DNA from: Pseudomonadota bacterium
Lineage (GTDB): Bacteria; CALINM01
Direction: 5' to 3'
Assembly (NCBI GenBank): GCA_026415985.1
Contig: JAOAGA010000073.1
Coordinates: 1 to 7,779, forward strand
Length of the DNA: 7,779 nt
Below the pieces are notes generated by a model. The model was not told the DNA's origin, did not search any database, and saw nothing but the letters and a program-made list of their open reading frames with translations. The translations under genes were made by a program, and so were the position numbers. Below, piece by piece: positions 1 to 6,717 of this stretch; position 1 is the stretch's first letter, and each line of letters begins with the position of its first letter.

Positions 1-339
1 AGCGTCTGCTAATACTCTAACCTTTCCGTGATAAAGATAACCATTTCTGTCAAATACAACCTTTTCTACACCTAATTTAAGCGCCCTTTCTGCAATGGTC
101 TTACCTATAACTTCAGCGGCTTCCTTTGACTTAAGACTCTTTAAGCCCGATGACAAACTCTTTTCAAGTGTTGAAGCAGAACAGATAGTATGACCTTTCT
201 CATCGTCTATAAGCTGAGCATATATATGATTTAAGCTTTTATAGACACATAGTCTTGGTCTTTCCTGAGTGCCGTTAATCTTTTTTCTGATTCTTTGTTT
301 CCTTTTAATTCTTGGTTCAAGCTTTTTTGTGCCTGCCAT
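1..339 (-). CDS. rplR: 50S ribosomal protein L18 (uL18), 3' end cut off by the window
   Basis: L18 binds 5S rRNA together with L5 and helps dock it into the central protuberance of the large subunit. Reading on the minus strand from the ATG at 339-337 gives 113 open codons up to the window edge with no stop. The N-terminus is basic ([20 protein letters not shown]), as usual for L18. Residues 95-113 ([20 protein letters not shown] region) match the strongly conserved C-terminal part of the family. About nine residues are probably missing, judged from the usual length near 120. The start is preceded by AAGGAG with suitable spacing and lies 17 bases after the rplF stop, so it is the next gene of the same operon. 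The family assignment is firm; only the end is unseen. Confidence 0.96.
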   Translation of the reverse strand, partial: MAGTKKLEPRIKRKQRIRKKINGTQERPRLCVYKSLNHIYAQLIDDEKGHTICSASTLEKSLSSGLKSLKSKEAAEVIGKTIAERALKLGVEKVVFDRNGYLYHGKVRVLADA

Positions 340-356
340 TTTCAATACTCCTTACA

Positions 357-899
357 TTATTTCTTGGCTGCGGTTTTTCCGGGTTTTAGCTTTATAAACT
401 GCCCAGCCCTTCTAACACCTTTTCCTTTATAAATATCAACTTTTCTGAGACCTAAAATATTTGCAGCAGTTTGACCTAAAAGTTCCTTATCTATGGAAGT
501 GAGGGATATTTTTGTTTGTTTATCTACCGCTGCGGAAACTCCTGACGGTAAAATGAACTTAATCGGATGAGAATAGCCGAGCGTAAAGTTAAGATCTTTC
601 CCCTGCAACTCTGCTCTATAGCCAACTCCAACAAGCTCAAGCTCTAAGGTAAATCCATCGCTTACACCCTTTACCATATTGGCAAGCTTTGCTCTCATAA
701 GTCCATGAAATGCTCTTGTTGCCTTATCATCATTTTCTCTTTTTAGAAACACTGTATTGTCGGTAACTTCCACTGTTATCTTAGGCATAATGGGATGTTC
801 TAATTTGCCCTTTGGACCTTCTACTAATAACATATTGTCCTTTACAGTAACTTTAACATTTTTGGGTAGAGCTATTGGTTTTCTGCCAATTCTTGACAT
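357..899 (-). CDS. rplF: 50S ribosomal protein L6 (uL6)
   Basis: L6 binds 23S rRNA near the sarcin-ricin loop and the factor-binding site of the large subunit. The 180-residue product has the usual length and starts with the family's MSRIGRKPI N-terminus. It has two similar alpha/beta domains (about residues 1-82 and 83-180); GVGYRA at 91-96 opens the second, and KGKGVRRAG at 158-166 is the C-terminal rRNA-binding signature. In the versions I remember the signature reads KGKGIRY, so an Arg replaces the usual Tyr here. The ATG at 899-897 follows GGAG that directly abuts the rpsH stop codon (TAAGGAG), with an 11-base gap, suggesting coupled translation. It ends in TAA. Identity is secure. Confidence 0.98.
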   Translation of the reverse strand: MSRIGRKPIALPKNVKVTVKDNMLLVEGPKGKLEHPIMPKITVEVTDNTVFLKRENDDKATRAFHGLMRAKLANMVKGVSDGFTLELELVGVGYRAELQGKDLNFTLGYSHPIKFILPSGVSAAVDKQTKISLTSIDKELLGQTAANILGLRKVDIYKGKGVRRAGQFIKLKPGKTAAKK

Positions 900-910
900 T
901 TATTTACTCC

Positions 911-1300
911 TTACCATATTTTACAAATTACTTCACCGCCAACATTTTTCTCAATGGCCTCTTTATCTGTCATAAGCCCCTTTGATGTGCTCAAAATGGA
1001 TACACCCAGACCTCTTCTTACAGGAACAATCTCATCTTTTTCAGTATAAATTCTTCTGCCGGGCTTACTTATTCTTACAATATTATTAATTATCGGTTTT
1101 CTTTTGTTATCATAGCCAAGAAATATCTTAAGATAGTTATGATTTCCAATCTTTACAACCTCATATGATGGGATAAACCCCTCTCTTTTCATAACTTCAA
1201 GAATATTTTCCTTAAGCTTTGAGTGAGGAACAACAACCTCATTCTTCCTCGCCTTGCAACCGTTTCTTATTATTGTTAGCATATCTGCTATTACATCCAT
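911..1300 (-). CDS. rpsH: 30S ribosomal protein S8 (uS8)
   Basis: S8 is a primary binder of the central domain of 16S rRNA and is needed for platform assembly. In E. coli it also represses the spc operon; whether that happens here cannot be told from sequence. The product has 129 residues, within the normal range. The N-terminal half begins with DVIADMLTIIRNG, and the C-terminal RNA-binding half carries GLGVSILSTSKGLMTDKEA at about 98-116 followed by the typical GGEVICKIW end. The ATG at 1300-1298 is ten bases after the rpsN stop, and the junction reads TAAGGAGATAATTATG, so the stop codon forms part of the ribosome binding site. Confidence 0.98.
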   Translation of the reverse strand: MDVIADMLTIIRNGCKARKNEVVVPHSKLKENILEVMKREGFIPSYEVVKIGNHNYLKIFLGYDNKRKPIINNIVRISKPGRRIYTEKDEIVPVRRGLGVSILSTSKGLMTDKEAIEKNVGGEVICKIW

Positions 1301-1310
1301 AATTATCTCC

Positions 1311-1496
1311 TTACCAACTTGCTTTTACAACGCCGGGGATCTCTCCCTGGGAAGCTAATTTTCTGAAGCAAAGTCTGCACATATTAAAATCTCTAATAAA
1401 GGCACGAGGTCTGCCACAGAGGGGACATCTATTATATGCCCTTACCTTAAACTTAGGTTTCCTTTGTGCCTTAATCATCATACTAAGTTTTGCCAC
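1311..1496 (-). CDS. rpsN: 30S ribosomal protein S14, zinc-binding type (uS14), GTG start
   Basis: S14 joins late in 30S assembly, in the head next to S3 and S10. This is the short zinc-binding form (often called rpsZ or type Z): 61 residues with Cys24, Cys27, Cys40 and Cys43 as a CxxC-x12-CxxC zinc site, and the family's C-terminal [12 protein letters not shown] place the start at GTG 1496-1494 because it gives the family N-terminus ([17 protein letters not shown]) and sits five bases after AAGGAGG. An upstream in-frame ATG at 1529-1527 would give 72 residues, but it runs into the end of rplE, has no family counterpart for the extra 11 residues, and would place the strong ribosome binding site inside the gene. 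The gap from rplE is ten bases. Identity is certain and the start well supported. Confidence 0.96.
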   Translation of the reverse strand: MAKLSMMIKAQRKPKFKVRAYNRCPLCGRPRAFIRDFNMCRLCFRKLASQGEIPGVVKASW

Positions 1497-1501
1497 AAAA
1501 T

Positions 1502-1508
1502 CCTCCTT
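1502..1508 (-). promoter_or_regulatory. Ribosome binding site of rpsN, decides the GTG start
   Basis: On the minus strand the sequence reads TAAGGAGGATTTTGTG. AAGGAGG is a seven-base match to the Shine-Dalgarno consensus, five bases before GTG. Its first two A bases belong to the TAA stop of rplE (1509-1507). This supports GTG at 1496 over the upstream ATG at 1529. Confidence 0.9.
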
Positions 1509-2046
1509 AATCTCTAAAAGGGAAACCAAAGGCCTTTAAAAGTGCCTTTGCTTCCTCATCATTTTTTGCACTCGTCGTAAAAGTTATATTCATTCCCTTA
1601 ATTTTCTCAACCTTGTCATAGTCAATCTCTGGAAATATAAGTTGTTCTTTAATGCCAAGCGTATAATTACCCCTTCCGTCAAAGGATTTAGACGAGATAC
1701 CCTTGAAATCCCTAACACGAGGTAAAGCAACCGTTAAAAACCTCTCTAAAAACTCATACATTCTTTCTCTTCTCAGTGTAACCATTACACCTATTGGCAG
1801 TCCCTTTCTCAGTTTAAAATTAGAGATAGCTTTTTTTGCTTTTGTTACAACGGGCTTCTGCCCGGTTATTGCCTTTATCTCTTCTACGCTCTTATCTATT
1901 AGCTTGATATTCTGAGTCGCCTCTCCAAGTCCCACATTGATGACTATTTTTTCAAGTTTAGGAACCTGATTTATATTCTTATAACCAAGCTCTGTAAGTA
2001 GTTTCTTCTTAATTTCTTTTTCATATAACTCTTTGAGTCTTGCCAT
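1507..2046 (-). CDS. rplE: 50S ribosomal protein L5 (uL5)
   Basis: L5 binds 5S rRNA with L18 and forms part of the central protuberance, where it contacts the 30S head and P-site tRNA. The 179-residue length is typical. The family signature [13 protein letters not shown] is at 31-43, the conserved segment [20 protein letters not shown] lies at about 61-80, and the C-terminus has the usual [18 protein letters not shown] and FGFPF elements. The ATG at 2046-2044 lies ten bases after the rplX stop in the arrangement TAAGAGGTGAAGTATG, where GAGGTGA pairs well with the 3' end of 16S rRNA. In E. coli this junction carries the S8 repressor site; I could not confirm one here. Confidence 0.98.
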   Translation of the reverse strand: MARLKELYEKEIKKKLLTELGYKNINQVPKLEKIVINVGLGEATQNIKLIDKSVEEIKAITGQKPVVTKAKKAISNFKLRKGLPIGVMVTLRRERMYEFLERFLTVALPRVRDFKGISSKSFDGRGNYTLGIKEQLIFPEIDYDKVEKIKGMNITFTTSAKNDEEAKALLKAFGFPFRD

Positions 2047-2056
2047 ACTTCACCTC

Positions 2057-2371
2057 TTATAAGATTTCTCCACATTTTTTGCAAACACGAGCCTTGGAAC
2101 CATCTTCAAGCAATTTTTTTCCAATTCTTACACCTTTTTGACACTTTTTGCAATACAACAACACATTTGAAACGTCAATCGGCATTTCCTTCTCAATGAT
2201 GCCACCCTGAGGATTTATCTGTGTTGGTTTCACATGTCTTTTTACTATGTTTATCTTCTCTACAACAACCTTATTTTTGTCTCTTAATACTTTTAATATC
2301 TTTCCTGTCTTGCCCTTGTCCTTCCCGACAAGAGTAATAACTACATCATCTTTCTTTAGGTATGTGCTCAT
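2057..2371 (-). CDS. rplX: 50S ribosomal protein L24 (uL24) with a four-cysteine C-terminal knuckle
   Basis: L24 is an assembly initiator that binds the 5' domain of 23S rRNA near the polypeptide tunnel exit. The 104-residue product has the N-terminal KOW/SH3-like fold: KKDDVVITLVGKDKGKTGKI at about 6-25 contains the KOW glycine motif. The family segment INIVKRHVKPTQINPQGGI follows at about 40-58. The C-terminal part contains Cys74 and Cys77 (CKKC) and Cys97 and Cys100 (CKKC), a layout that could bind one zinc ion; versions in many other bacteria lack these cysteines. The ATG at 2371-2369 follows the rplN stop in the form TAGGAGATTTAAATATG, so the TAG overlaps the ribosome binding site. Identity is firm; zinc binding is inference. 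Confidence 0.97.
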   Translation of the reverse strand: MSTYLKKDDVVITLVGKDKGKTGKILKVLRDKNKVVVEKINIVKRHVKPTQINPQGGIIEKEMPIDVSNVLLYCKKCQKGVRIGKKLLEDGSKARVCKKCGEIL

Positions 2372-2382
2372 ATTTAAATCTC

Positions 2383-2751
2383 CTATAATACTTCTGGTGC
2401 GAGAGAAATAATTTTCATAAATCTTTTTGCTCTCAACTCGCGGGCAACGGGCCCGAATATACGGGTTCCTATCGGCTCAAGCTGATTATTCAGAAGAACT
2501 GCTGCATTATCATCAAATCTGATGTATGAGCCGTCGGGTCTTTTCACTGCCTTGCTTGTTCTTACAATAACTGCTTTTACAACATCGCCCTTTTTAACCT
2601 TTCCCTCGGGAATTGCCTCTTTTACAGAGACCATTACCAGGTCACCTACAGAGGCATATCTTCTTCTCGTACTTCCGACTACTTTAATACACATTACCTT
2701 TTTAGCCCCTGAATTATCCGCCACTTCTAACTTTGTTTGCATCTGTATCAT
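2383..2751 (-). CDS. rplN: 50S ribosomal protein L14 (uL14)
   Basis: L14 is a five-stranded barrel protein on the interface side of the large subunit. It contacts 16S rRNA in an intersubunit bridge and is the docking site of the silencing factor RsfS in bacteria that have it. The length is 122 residues, the normal value. The N-terminus [20 protein letters not shown] is canonical, residues 71-83 carry [13 protein letters not shown], and [13 protein letters not shown] at 95-107 is the C-terminal signature. I keep the first ATG (2751-2749) because the family begins MIQ; an ATG three codons in is less likely. The ribosome binding site AAGGGG is weaker than its neighbours'. The gap to rpsQ is only 13 bases, so no separate spc promoter or terminator fits between them. 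Confidence 0.98.
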   Translation of the reverse strand: MIQMQTKLEVADNSGAKKVMCIKVVGSTRRRYASVGDLVMVSVKEAIPEGKVKKGDVVKAVIVRTSKAVKRPDGSYIRFDDNAAVLLNNQLEPIGTRIFGPVARELRAKRFMKIISLAPEVL

Positions 2752-2764
2752 AAAAATACCCCTT

Positions 2765-3034
2765 TTATCCTTCTAAAGTTTGAGCCTTTTCTATTATCTG
2801 CTTAACTCTCCATCTTTTTTCTTTGCTGATTGGCCTTGTCTCTACAATTAAAACCTTATCACCTATCTTACATTCGTTCTTTTCATCGTGGGCTTTATAC
2901 CTTTTTCTTATCTTTACATATTTGTGATAAACGGGATGTAATGCCATTCTCTCAGTAAGAACAACAACGGTTTTATCCATCTTGTCACTTACTACTCTGC
3001 CAACCATAGATTTTATATGCCTCTTTTTCTCCAT
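2765..3034 (-). CDS. rpsQ: 30S ribosomal protein S17 (uS17)
   Basis: S17 is a primary binder of the 5' domain of 16S rRNA with an OB-fold. The product is 89 residues long, a usual length. It shows the early segment [20 protein letters not shown] at about 10-29 and the family signature [18 protein letters not shown] at 58-75. It starts at ATG 3034-3032, twelve bases after the rpmC stop, behind AAGGAAGGGT, which again includes the TAA of the upstream gene. It ends in TAA. Nothing is unusual in it. Confidence 0.98.
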   Translation of the reverse strand: MEKKRHIKSMVGRVVSDKMDKTVVVLTERMALHPVYHKYVKIRKRYKAHDEKNECKIGDKVLIVETRPISKEKRWRVKQIIEKAQTLEG

Positions 3035-3046
3035 TACTACCCTTCC

Positions 3047-3235
3047 TTATTTATTTTTTTCTTTAATTGCGGTCAAGACGCGTGCTAAATCTCTTCTTAT
3101 ATTACAAATTTTGGAGGTATTTTCTAACTGACCTCTTTCTCTTTGCCAGCGAAGTCTGAATATTTCCTCTCTAAGTTCCGCAACCTTTGTTTTTAGCTCA
3201 TTTACTGAAAGGCTTTTGATTTCTTCGTATTTCAT
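3047..3235 (-). CDS. rpmC: 50S ribosomal protein L29 (uL29)
   Basis: L29 is a small two-helix hairpin protein at the tunnel exit, next to L23, where trigger factor and the signal recognition particle dock. The 62 residues match the family size. The first helix carries SVNELKTKVAELREEIFRLR and the second RRDLARVLTAIKEK, joined by the conserved QLENTSKI turn at about 36-43. The ATG at 3235-3233 is only three bases after the TAG of rplP, and its ribosome binding site (AGAGGAA) lies inside the last codons of rplP, so translation is probably coupled to rplP. Confidence 0.97.
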   Translation of the reverse strand: MKYEEIKSLSVNELKTKVAELREEIFRLRWQRERGQLENTSKICNIRRDLARVLTAIKEKNK

Positions 3236-3238
3236 TTT

Positions 3239-3649
3239 CTATTCCTCTCTCTTTACTAATCTTGCCTTGATGGGCAATTTGTTTGCTGCTAACCTGAAGG
3301 CTTCTGTTGCATCTTCCAAAGAGAGCCCTTCTATCTCATATAATATCCTTCCGGGTTTTACCGGACAGACCCAGTCAACGGGTGATCCTTTTCCTTTACC
3401 CATTCTTGTCTCAGCTGGTTTAGCAGTGATTGGCTTGTCGGGAAAGATTCTGATCCACATTTTTCCTGTCTTTTTAATAAACCTCGATATTACAATTCTT
3501 GCTGCTTCAATCTGTCTTGTAGTAAGAAATCCCGCCTCTAAAGCCTGAAGCCCGTAGTTGCCAAAAGAGACCTCTGTTCCTCTGGTCGCTTTTCCTCTGA
3601 GCCTGCCTTTCTGTTGTTTTCTGTGTTTTACTTTTTTAGGAGCCAACAT
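3239..3649 (-). CDS. rplP: 50S ribosomal protein L16 (uL16)
   Basis: L16 is a late-assembling large-subunit protein that reaches towards the A-site tRNA and peptidyl-transferase centre. The product has 136 residues, as in most bacteria. It shows the basic N-terminus [16 protein letters not shown], the segment [20 protein letters not shown] at about 26-45, and the loop TRMGKGKG at 81-88. Arg82 aligns with E. coli Arg81, which is hydroxylated by RoxA (YcfD) there; the residue is present but the modification cannot be inferred. The ATG at 3649-3647 follows GAAGGAGAT with good spacing, 22 bases after rpsC, one of the wider gaps of the cluster. The stop is TAG. Confidence 0.98.
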   Translation of the reverse strand: MLAPKKVKHRKQQKGRLRGKATRGTEVSFGNYGLQALEAGFLTTRQIEAARIVISRFIKKTGKMWIRIFPDKPITAKPAETRMGKGKGSPVDWVCPVKPGRILYEIEGLSLEDATEAFRLAANKLPIKARLVKREE

Positions 3650-3671
3650 ATCTTAAATCTCCTTCAGAGAA

Positions 3672-4319
3672 TTATATTTTCTTAAAATCGGCGTACTGAC
3701 CGACCTCACCTTTAAATATCCATGTTTTTATACCAATAACGCCATATTTTGTACTTGCAATGGCTGTACCGTAGTCTATGTCTGCTCTTAATGTCTGTAA
3801 AGGCACTCTTCCTTCCCTGTACCACTCTGTTCTTGCTATTTCTGCTCCAGCTAATCTGCCACCACAGGAGATTTTAATACCTTTAGCACCCAATCTCATT
3901 GCTGCTGTTACTGCCTTTTTCATAGCCCTTCTGAAGGCAACCCTTCTTTCCAGATGTTTTGCAACAATCTCAGCAACAAGAACCGCATTTAATTCTGGAC
4001 TTCTGACCTCTTCTACCTGAACATATACTTCGCTTTTTGTAAACTTTTGTATCTCTTTTTTAAGATTATCGAGGTCTGCACCTTTTTTACCAATTACTAT
4101 ACCCGGTTTAGCAGTATGAATTATAACCTTTATCTTTTCAGGAGACCTTTCTATGTCTATTTGTGAAACCCCCGCATCATAAAGCTTCTTTTTAAGATAT
4201 TTCTTGATGTTAAGGTCTTCATGTAGAAACCTGGCATAATCTTTTTTACTATACCATCTTGATGTCCAAGTTTTATTAATACCTAATCTTAACCCTATGG
4301 GATTTACTTTCTGCCCCAA
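3672..4319 (-). CDS. rpsC: 30S ribosomal protein S3 (uS3), TTG start
   Basis: S3 sits on the solvent side of the 30S head at the mRNA entry tunnel and contributes to the ribosome's mRNA unwinding. The 215-residue product has the canonical N-terminus ([13 protein letters not shown]), an N-terminal type II KH domain with the RNA-binding loop GKKG at 77-80, and a C-terminal domain. Arg130, Arg131 and Lys134 (FRRAMKKA) correspond to the basic residues linked to helicase action in E. coli. The start codon at 4319-4317 is TTG, not ATG. Residue two onwards matches the family exactly, the next methionine is near residue 134, and a near-perfect ribosome binding site lies five bases upstream, so TTG is well supported. 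The gap after rplV is 11 bases. Confidence 0.97.
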   Translation of the reverse strand: MGQKVNPIGLRLGINKTWTSRWYSKKDYARFLHEDLNIKKYLKKKLYDAGVSQIDIERSPEKIKVIIHTAKPGIVIGKKGADLDNLKKEIQKFTKSEVYVQVEEVRSPELNAVLVAEIVAKHLERRVAFRRAMKKAVTAAMRLGAKGIKISCGGRLAGAEIARTEWYREGRVPLQTLRADIDYGTAIASTKYGVIGIKTWIFKGEVGQYADFKKI

Positions 4320-4324
4320 TTTAG

Positions 4325-4332
4325 ACCTCCTT
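4325..4332 (-). promoter_or_regulatory. Ribosome binding site of rpsC, supports the TTG start
   Basis: The minus strand reads TAAGGAGGTCTAAATTG. AAGGAGGT is an eight-base Shine-Dalgarno match five bases before TTG, and its two leading A bases are the end of the rplV stop codon TAA (4333-4331). It is the strongest such site in the window. Confidence 0.9.
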
Positions 4333-4663
4333 ATCTTTCTTCAAGCACCACTGTCAAGTGGCTATATTTTCTTTTAAAAATATCTGCTCTGCCCATCGCT
4401 TTAGGCATAACCCTCTTTAACATAAATGATTTTTCAGCAGTCGCCTGTTTAACAAAAAGATTATCTATATCAATTACCTTTTTTTGCTCTGCGTTGGCAA
4501 CAGCAGATTTTAACACCTTTAAGAAGAGCCTTGCTCCATTTTTGGGAGTATATCTTAATATCTCAATAGCATCATTTACCTTCTTGCCTCTAATCAAATC
4601 CGCAATAAGCTTAGCTTTTTTAGGAGATATTTTTAAATATTTTCCTTTAGCCCTGACCTCCAT
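4331..4663 (-). CDS. rplV: 50S ribosomal protein L22 (uL22)
   Basis: L22 contacts all domains of 23S rRNA and sends a long beta-hairpin into the polypeptide exit tunnel, where with L4 it forms the constriction. The 110-residue product begins [20 protein letters not shown], with the family's SPKKA motif at 13-17. The hairpin region is about 76-98 with the conserved [12 protein letters not shown] at 83-94, ending HLTVVLEER. No deletion in the hairpin of the kind linked to macrolide resistance is evident. The ATG at 4663-4661 is eight bases after the rpsS stop (TAGGGGGTGCTATG), again with the stop overlapping the ribosome binding site. Confidence 0.98.
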   Translation of the reverse strand: MEVRAKGKYLKISPKKAKLIADLIRGKKVNDAIEILRYTPKNGARLFLKVLKSAVANAEQKKVIDIDNLFVKQATAEKSFMLKRVMPKAMGRADIFKRKYSHLTVVLEER

Positions 4664-4671
4664 AGCACCCC

Positions 4672-4950
4672 CTACTTACCCTTTGTCTTTTTATCACCAG
4701 CATGACTATGGAAAGTCCTTGTTGGTGCAAACTCTCCTAATTTATGTCCCACCATATTCTCTGTTACATAAACAGGTATAAACTTCCTCCCGTTATGGAC
4801 TGCAAAGGTGAGTCCTACAAACTCTGGTAAAATTGTAGATCTTCTTGACCAGGTCTTAATAACCTTTTTATCACCTGTATCTAAGGCCTTATTTACCTTT
4901 TCCATTAAATGTCCATCAACAAAAGGACCTTTTTTATTAGATCTTCCCAT
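4672..4950 (-). CDS. rpsS: 30S ribosomal protein S19 (uS19)
   Basis: S19 lies in the 30S head, pairs with S13 and contacts the A-site finger bridge and tRNA region. The length is 92 residues, typical of bacteria. It opens with the family's [10 protein letters not shown] segment, has [11 protein letters not shown] at 32-42, and carries the signature [13 protein letters not shown] at 68-80, then a basic tail. The ATG at 4950-4948 lies 13 bases after the rplB stop, with TGAGGTT as ribosome binding site. The stop codon is TAG. Nothing about the gene is unusual. Confidence 0.98.
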   Translation of the reverse strand: MGRSNKKGPFVDGHLMEKVNKALDTGDKKVIKTWSRRSTILPEFVGLTFAVHNGRKFIPVYVTENMVGHKLGEFAPTRTFHSHAGDKKTKGK

Positions 4951-4963
4951 TTTAGAACCTCAC

Positions 4964-5785
4964 TTATTTTCTTCTCTTAACAATCATTTTATCAGTCAGT
5001 TTATTATTTCTTGTTTTCAACCCCTTACAAAGCTGACCCCAAGGAGAACAGGGGTGTCTGCCACCCGATGACTTGCCTTCTCCTCCACCAAGTGGGTGAT
5101 CAATTGGGTTCATGGCAACACCTCTGACATGAGGTCTTTTACCCATCCATCTTGACCTTCCTGCCTTTCCTATAGTAATGTTTTCATGCTCCAAATTGCC
5201 AACCTGACCAACTGAAGCCATGCAGTTAATGTTTATCTTTCTAAGCTCTCCCGATGGCATCTTTATAAGTGCATAACTGCCTTCTTTACCCATTATCTGT
5301 GCAAAGGCACCAGCACTTCTGGCAATCTGGCCACCTTTACCCAATTTGAATTCTATGTTGTAAACCATTGTTCCTACAGGTATATTTTTCAAAGGTAAGG
5401 CATTGCCCGGTTTAATTTCAGCATCGGGACCATTCATAATCTCGTCGCCAACATTTAAACCGTTGGGAGCTATAATATATCTTTTCTCACCGTCTTTAAA
5501 CTTAATAAGGGCTATTCTTGATGTTCTGTTGGGATCATACTCAATTGCCTCAACTATTCCGGGGATACCTATTTTGTCTCTCTTGAAATCAATAATTCTA
5601 TAGAGCCTTTTATGTCCCCCACCTCTTTGCCAAGCAGTAACTACACCCTGATTGTTTCTCCCGTTTGCCCTTTTAAGATAGACAGTAAGAGACTTCTCTG
5701 GCTTTTCCTTTGTAATCTCCTCAAAGGTATGGGTAGAACGAAATCTGATACCCGGAGACGTTGGTTTGTAAGTTTTAATGCCCAT
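4964..5785 (-). CDS. rplB: 50S ribosomal protein L2 (uL2)
   Basis: L2 is a large RNA-binding protein needed for subunit association, tRNA binding and peptidyl transfer; it supports domain V near the catalytic centre. The length is 273 residues, the usual size. It has the N-terminal OB-like domain (conserved [20 protein letters not shown] at about 52-71), an SH3-like domain with [20 protein letters not shown] at about 113-132, and the C-terminal [12 protein letters not shown] at 226-237. His230 aligns with E. coli His229 (numbered without Met), implicated in activity, and is kept; the second His of the common DHPH motif is Leu232 here. The ATG at 5785-5783 follows TGAGGT, which overlaps the TGA of rplW. 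Confidence 0.98.
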   Translation of the reverse strand: MGIKTYKPTSPGIRFRSTHTFEEITKEKPEKSLTVYLKRANGRNNQGVVTAWQRGGGHKRLYRIIDFKRDKIGIPGIVEAIEYDPNRTSRIALIKFKDGEKRYIIAPNGLNVGDEIMNGPDAEIKPGNALPLKNIPVGTMVYNIEFKLGKGGQIARSAGAFAQIMGKEGSYALIKMPSGELRKININCMASVGQVGNLEHENITIGKAGRSRWMGKRPHVRGVAMNPIDHPLGGGEGKSSGGRHPCSPWGQLCKGLKTRNNKLTDKMIVKRRK

Positions 5786-5796
5786 TTTTGTTTACC

Positions 5797-6081
5797 TCAG
5801 CTTTCAATAAAGTCTAACTTTTCACCCTGCTTAAGGGTAACAACTGCCTTTTTCCAGGAGTTTGTCCTGCCCATGCTTCTTCCTACTCTTTTCCATTTGC
5901 CGGGGAGAATTATAGTTCTGACTGCCTCTACTTTCACCTTGAAGAGTTTCTCAACGGCATCTTTAATCTCTTTTTTGGTGGCATCTTTGGCAACCTTTAA
6001 AACAACCTTGTTGTCTTCTTTTAATATAGTAGCCTTCTCAGTTATAACTGGAGCCTTTATTACATCATAAATGTTCTTCAT
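5797..6081 (-). CDS. rplW: 50S ribosomal protein L23 (uL23)
   Basis: L23 sits at the tunnel exit and is the main docking point for trigger factor and the signal recognition particle. The 94-residue product begins with KNIYDVIKAPVITEKAT, the family N-terminus. An extended basic loop follows at about 55-78 (PGKWKRVGRSMGRTNSWKKA), and the end VTLKQGEKLDF is typical. The ATG at 6081-6079 overlaps the TGA of rplD by four bases (ATGA), and its ribosome binding site AAGGAG is inside rplD, ten bases upstream, so translation of the two is likely coupled. It stops with TGA. Confidence 0.97.
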   Translation of the reverse strand: MKNIYDVIKAPVITEKATILKEDNKVVLKVAKDATKKEIKDAVEKLFKVKVEAVRTIILPGKWKRVGRSMGRTNSWKKAVVTLKQGEKLDFIES

Positions 6082-6701
6082 AGGCTAAGTGCTCCTTCAA
6101 TATTCTTAACTGCATCTTTCAACACCACAAGACCGTCATATTTCATAATTTCATAAACGTTTAAGTAATCTGATTTCAAAACTTTTACATTAGGTATATT
6201 TCTTGAAGATAATTCAATATTTCTATCTCTTTCCGGAAGGACAAAAAGTACTTTATTCAATTCAAACTTTTTAACTATCTCATTAAACTTTTTTGTTTTA
6301 ATCTCGGGCATGTTTATAGCATCAACAACAAAGAGCTTACTTTCAGACAATTTAAGGCTCAGGGCTGATTTCATAGCGGATTTTAAGGCCTTTTTAGGCA
6401 GTTTATAGCTATAATCTCTTGGCTTAGGCCCAAAAAGTATGGCACCTTTTCTCCAAAGAGGAGATCTGTTTGACCCCGCCCTTGCTCTACCTGTTCCTTT
6501 CTGTTTCCATGGTTTTTTACCACCACCGGATACCTCTCCTCTCGTCTTTGTTGAAGCAGTTCCCTGTCTTTTATTTGCTAAATACATCTTAACCGCATCA
6601 TAGATAAGGTAATCCTTTACTGGTGAACAAAAAACCTCATCAGAAAGCTCTACCTCTCCTATAACCATCTTATTTTGATCGTATAAAGGCACCTTCGCCA
6701 T
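6078..6701 (-). CDS. rplD: 50S ribosomal protein L4 (uL4)
   Basis: L4 has a globular domain on the surface of the large subunit and a long loop that lines the exit tunnel constriction with L22. In E. coli it also represses the S10 operon through the mRNA leader. The product has 207 residues, the usual length. The tunnel loop is about 44-100 and contains the conserved GGGKKPWKQKGTGRARAGS region at about 59-77. The C-terminal part (about 105-207) has the globular Rossmann-like features, with VLFVLPERDRN at 151-161 and a YDGLVVLKDAVKNIE end. The ATG at 6701-6699 follows AAGGAGAT; the gap to rplC is 16 bases. The stop overlaps the rplW start. Confidence 0.98.
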   Translation of the reverse strand: MAKVPLYDQNKMVIGEVELSDEVFCSPVKDYLIYDAVKMYLANKRQGTASTKTRGEVSGGGKKPWKQKGTGRARAGSNRSPLWRKGAILFGPKPRDYSYKLPKKALKSAMKSALSLKLSESKLFVVDAINMPEIKTKKFNEIVKKFELNKVLFVLPERDRNIELSSRNIPNVKVLKSDYLNVYEIMKYDGLVVLKDAVKNIEGALSL

Positions 6702-6717
6702 TTTAATCTCCTTAAAA

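Noticed and set aside
1311-1529. A 72-residue version of S14 starting at ATG 1529
   Set aside because: The extra 11 residues overlap the end of rplE, have no counterpart in the family, and include the strong ribosome binding site that serves the GTG at 1496.
2040-2075. A possible S8 repressor site at the rplX-rplE junction, as in E. coli
   Set aside because: The gap is only ten bases and I could not recognise a convincing helix like the S8 site of 16S rRNA. A covariance or folding comparison with helix 21 of 16S rRNA would decide.
2752-2764. A separate spc promoter or terminator between rpsQ and rplN
   Set aside because: The gap is 13 bases, mostly taken by the ribosome binding site. There is no hairpin with a T run and no pair of promoter boxes.
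5612-6070. A 152-codon open frame on the plus strand opposite rplB and rplW
   Set aside because: It lies antisense to two certain genes and spans their junction, its product has no family resemblance, and its length is a by-product of the codon use of the real genes. The other plus-strand frames (for example 3216-3548, 4494-4781 and 757-975) are rejected for the same reason.
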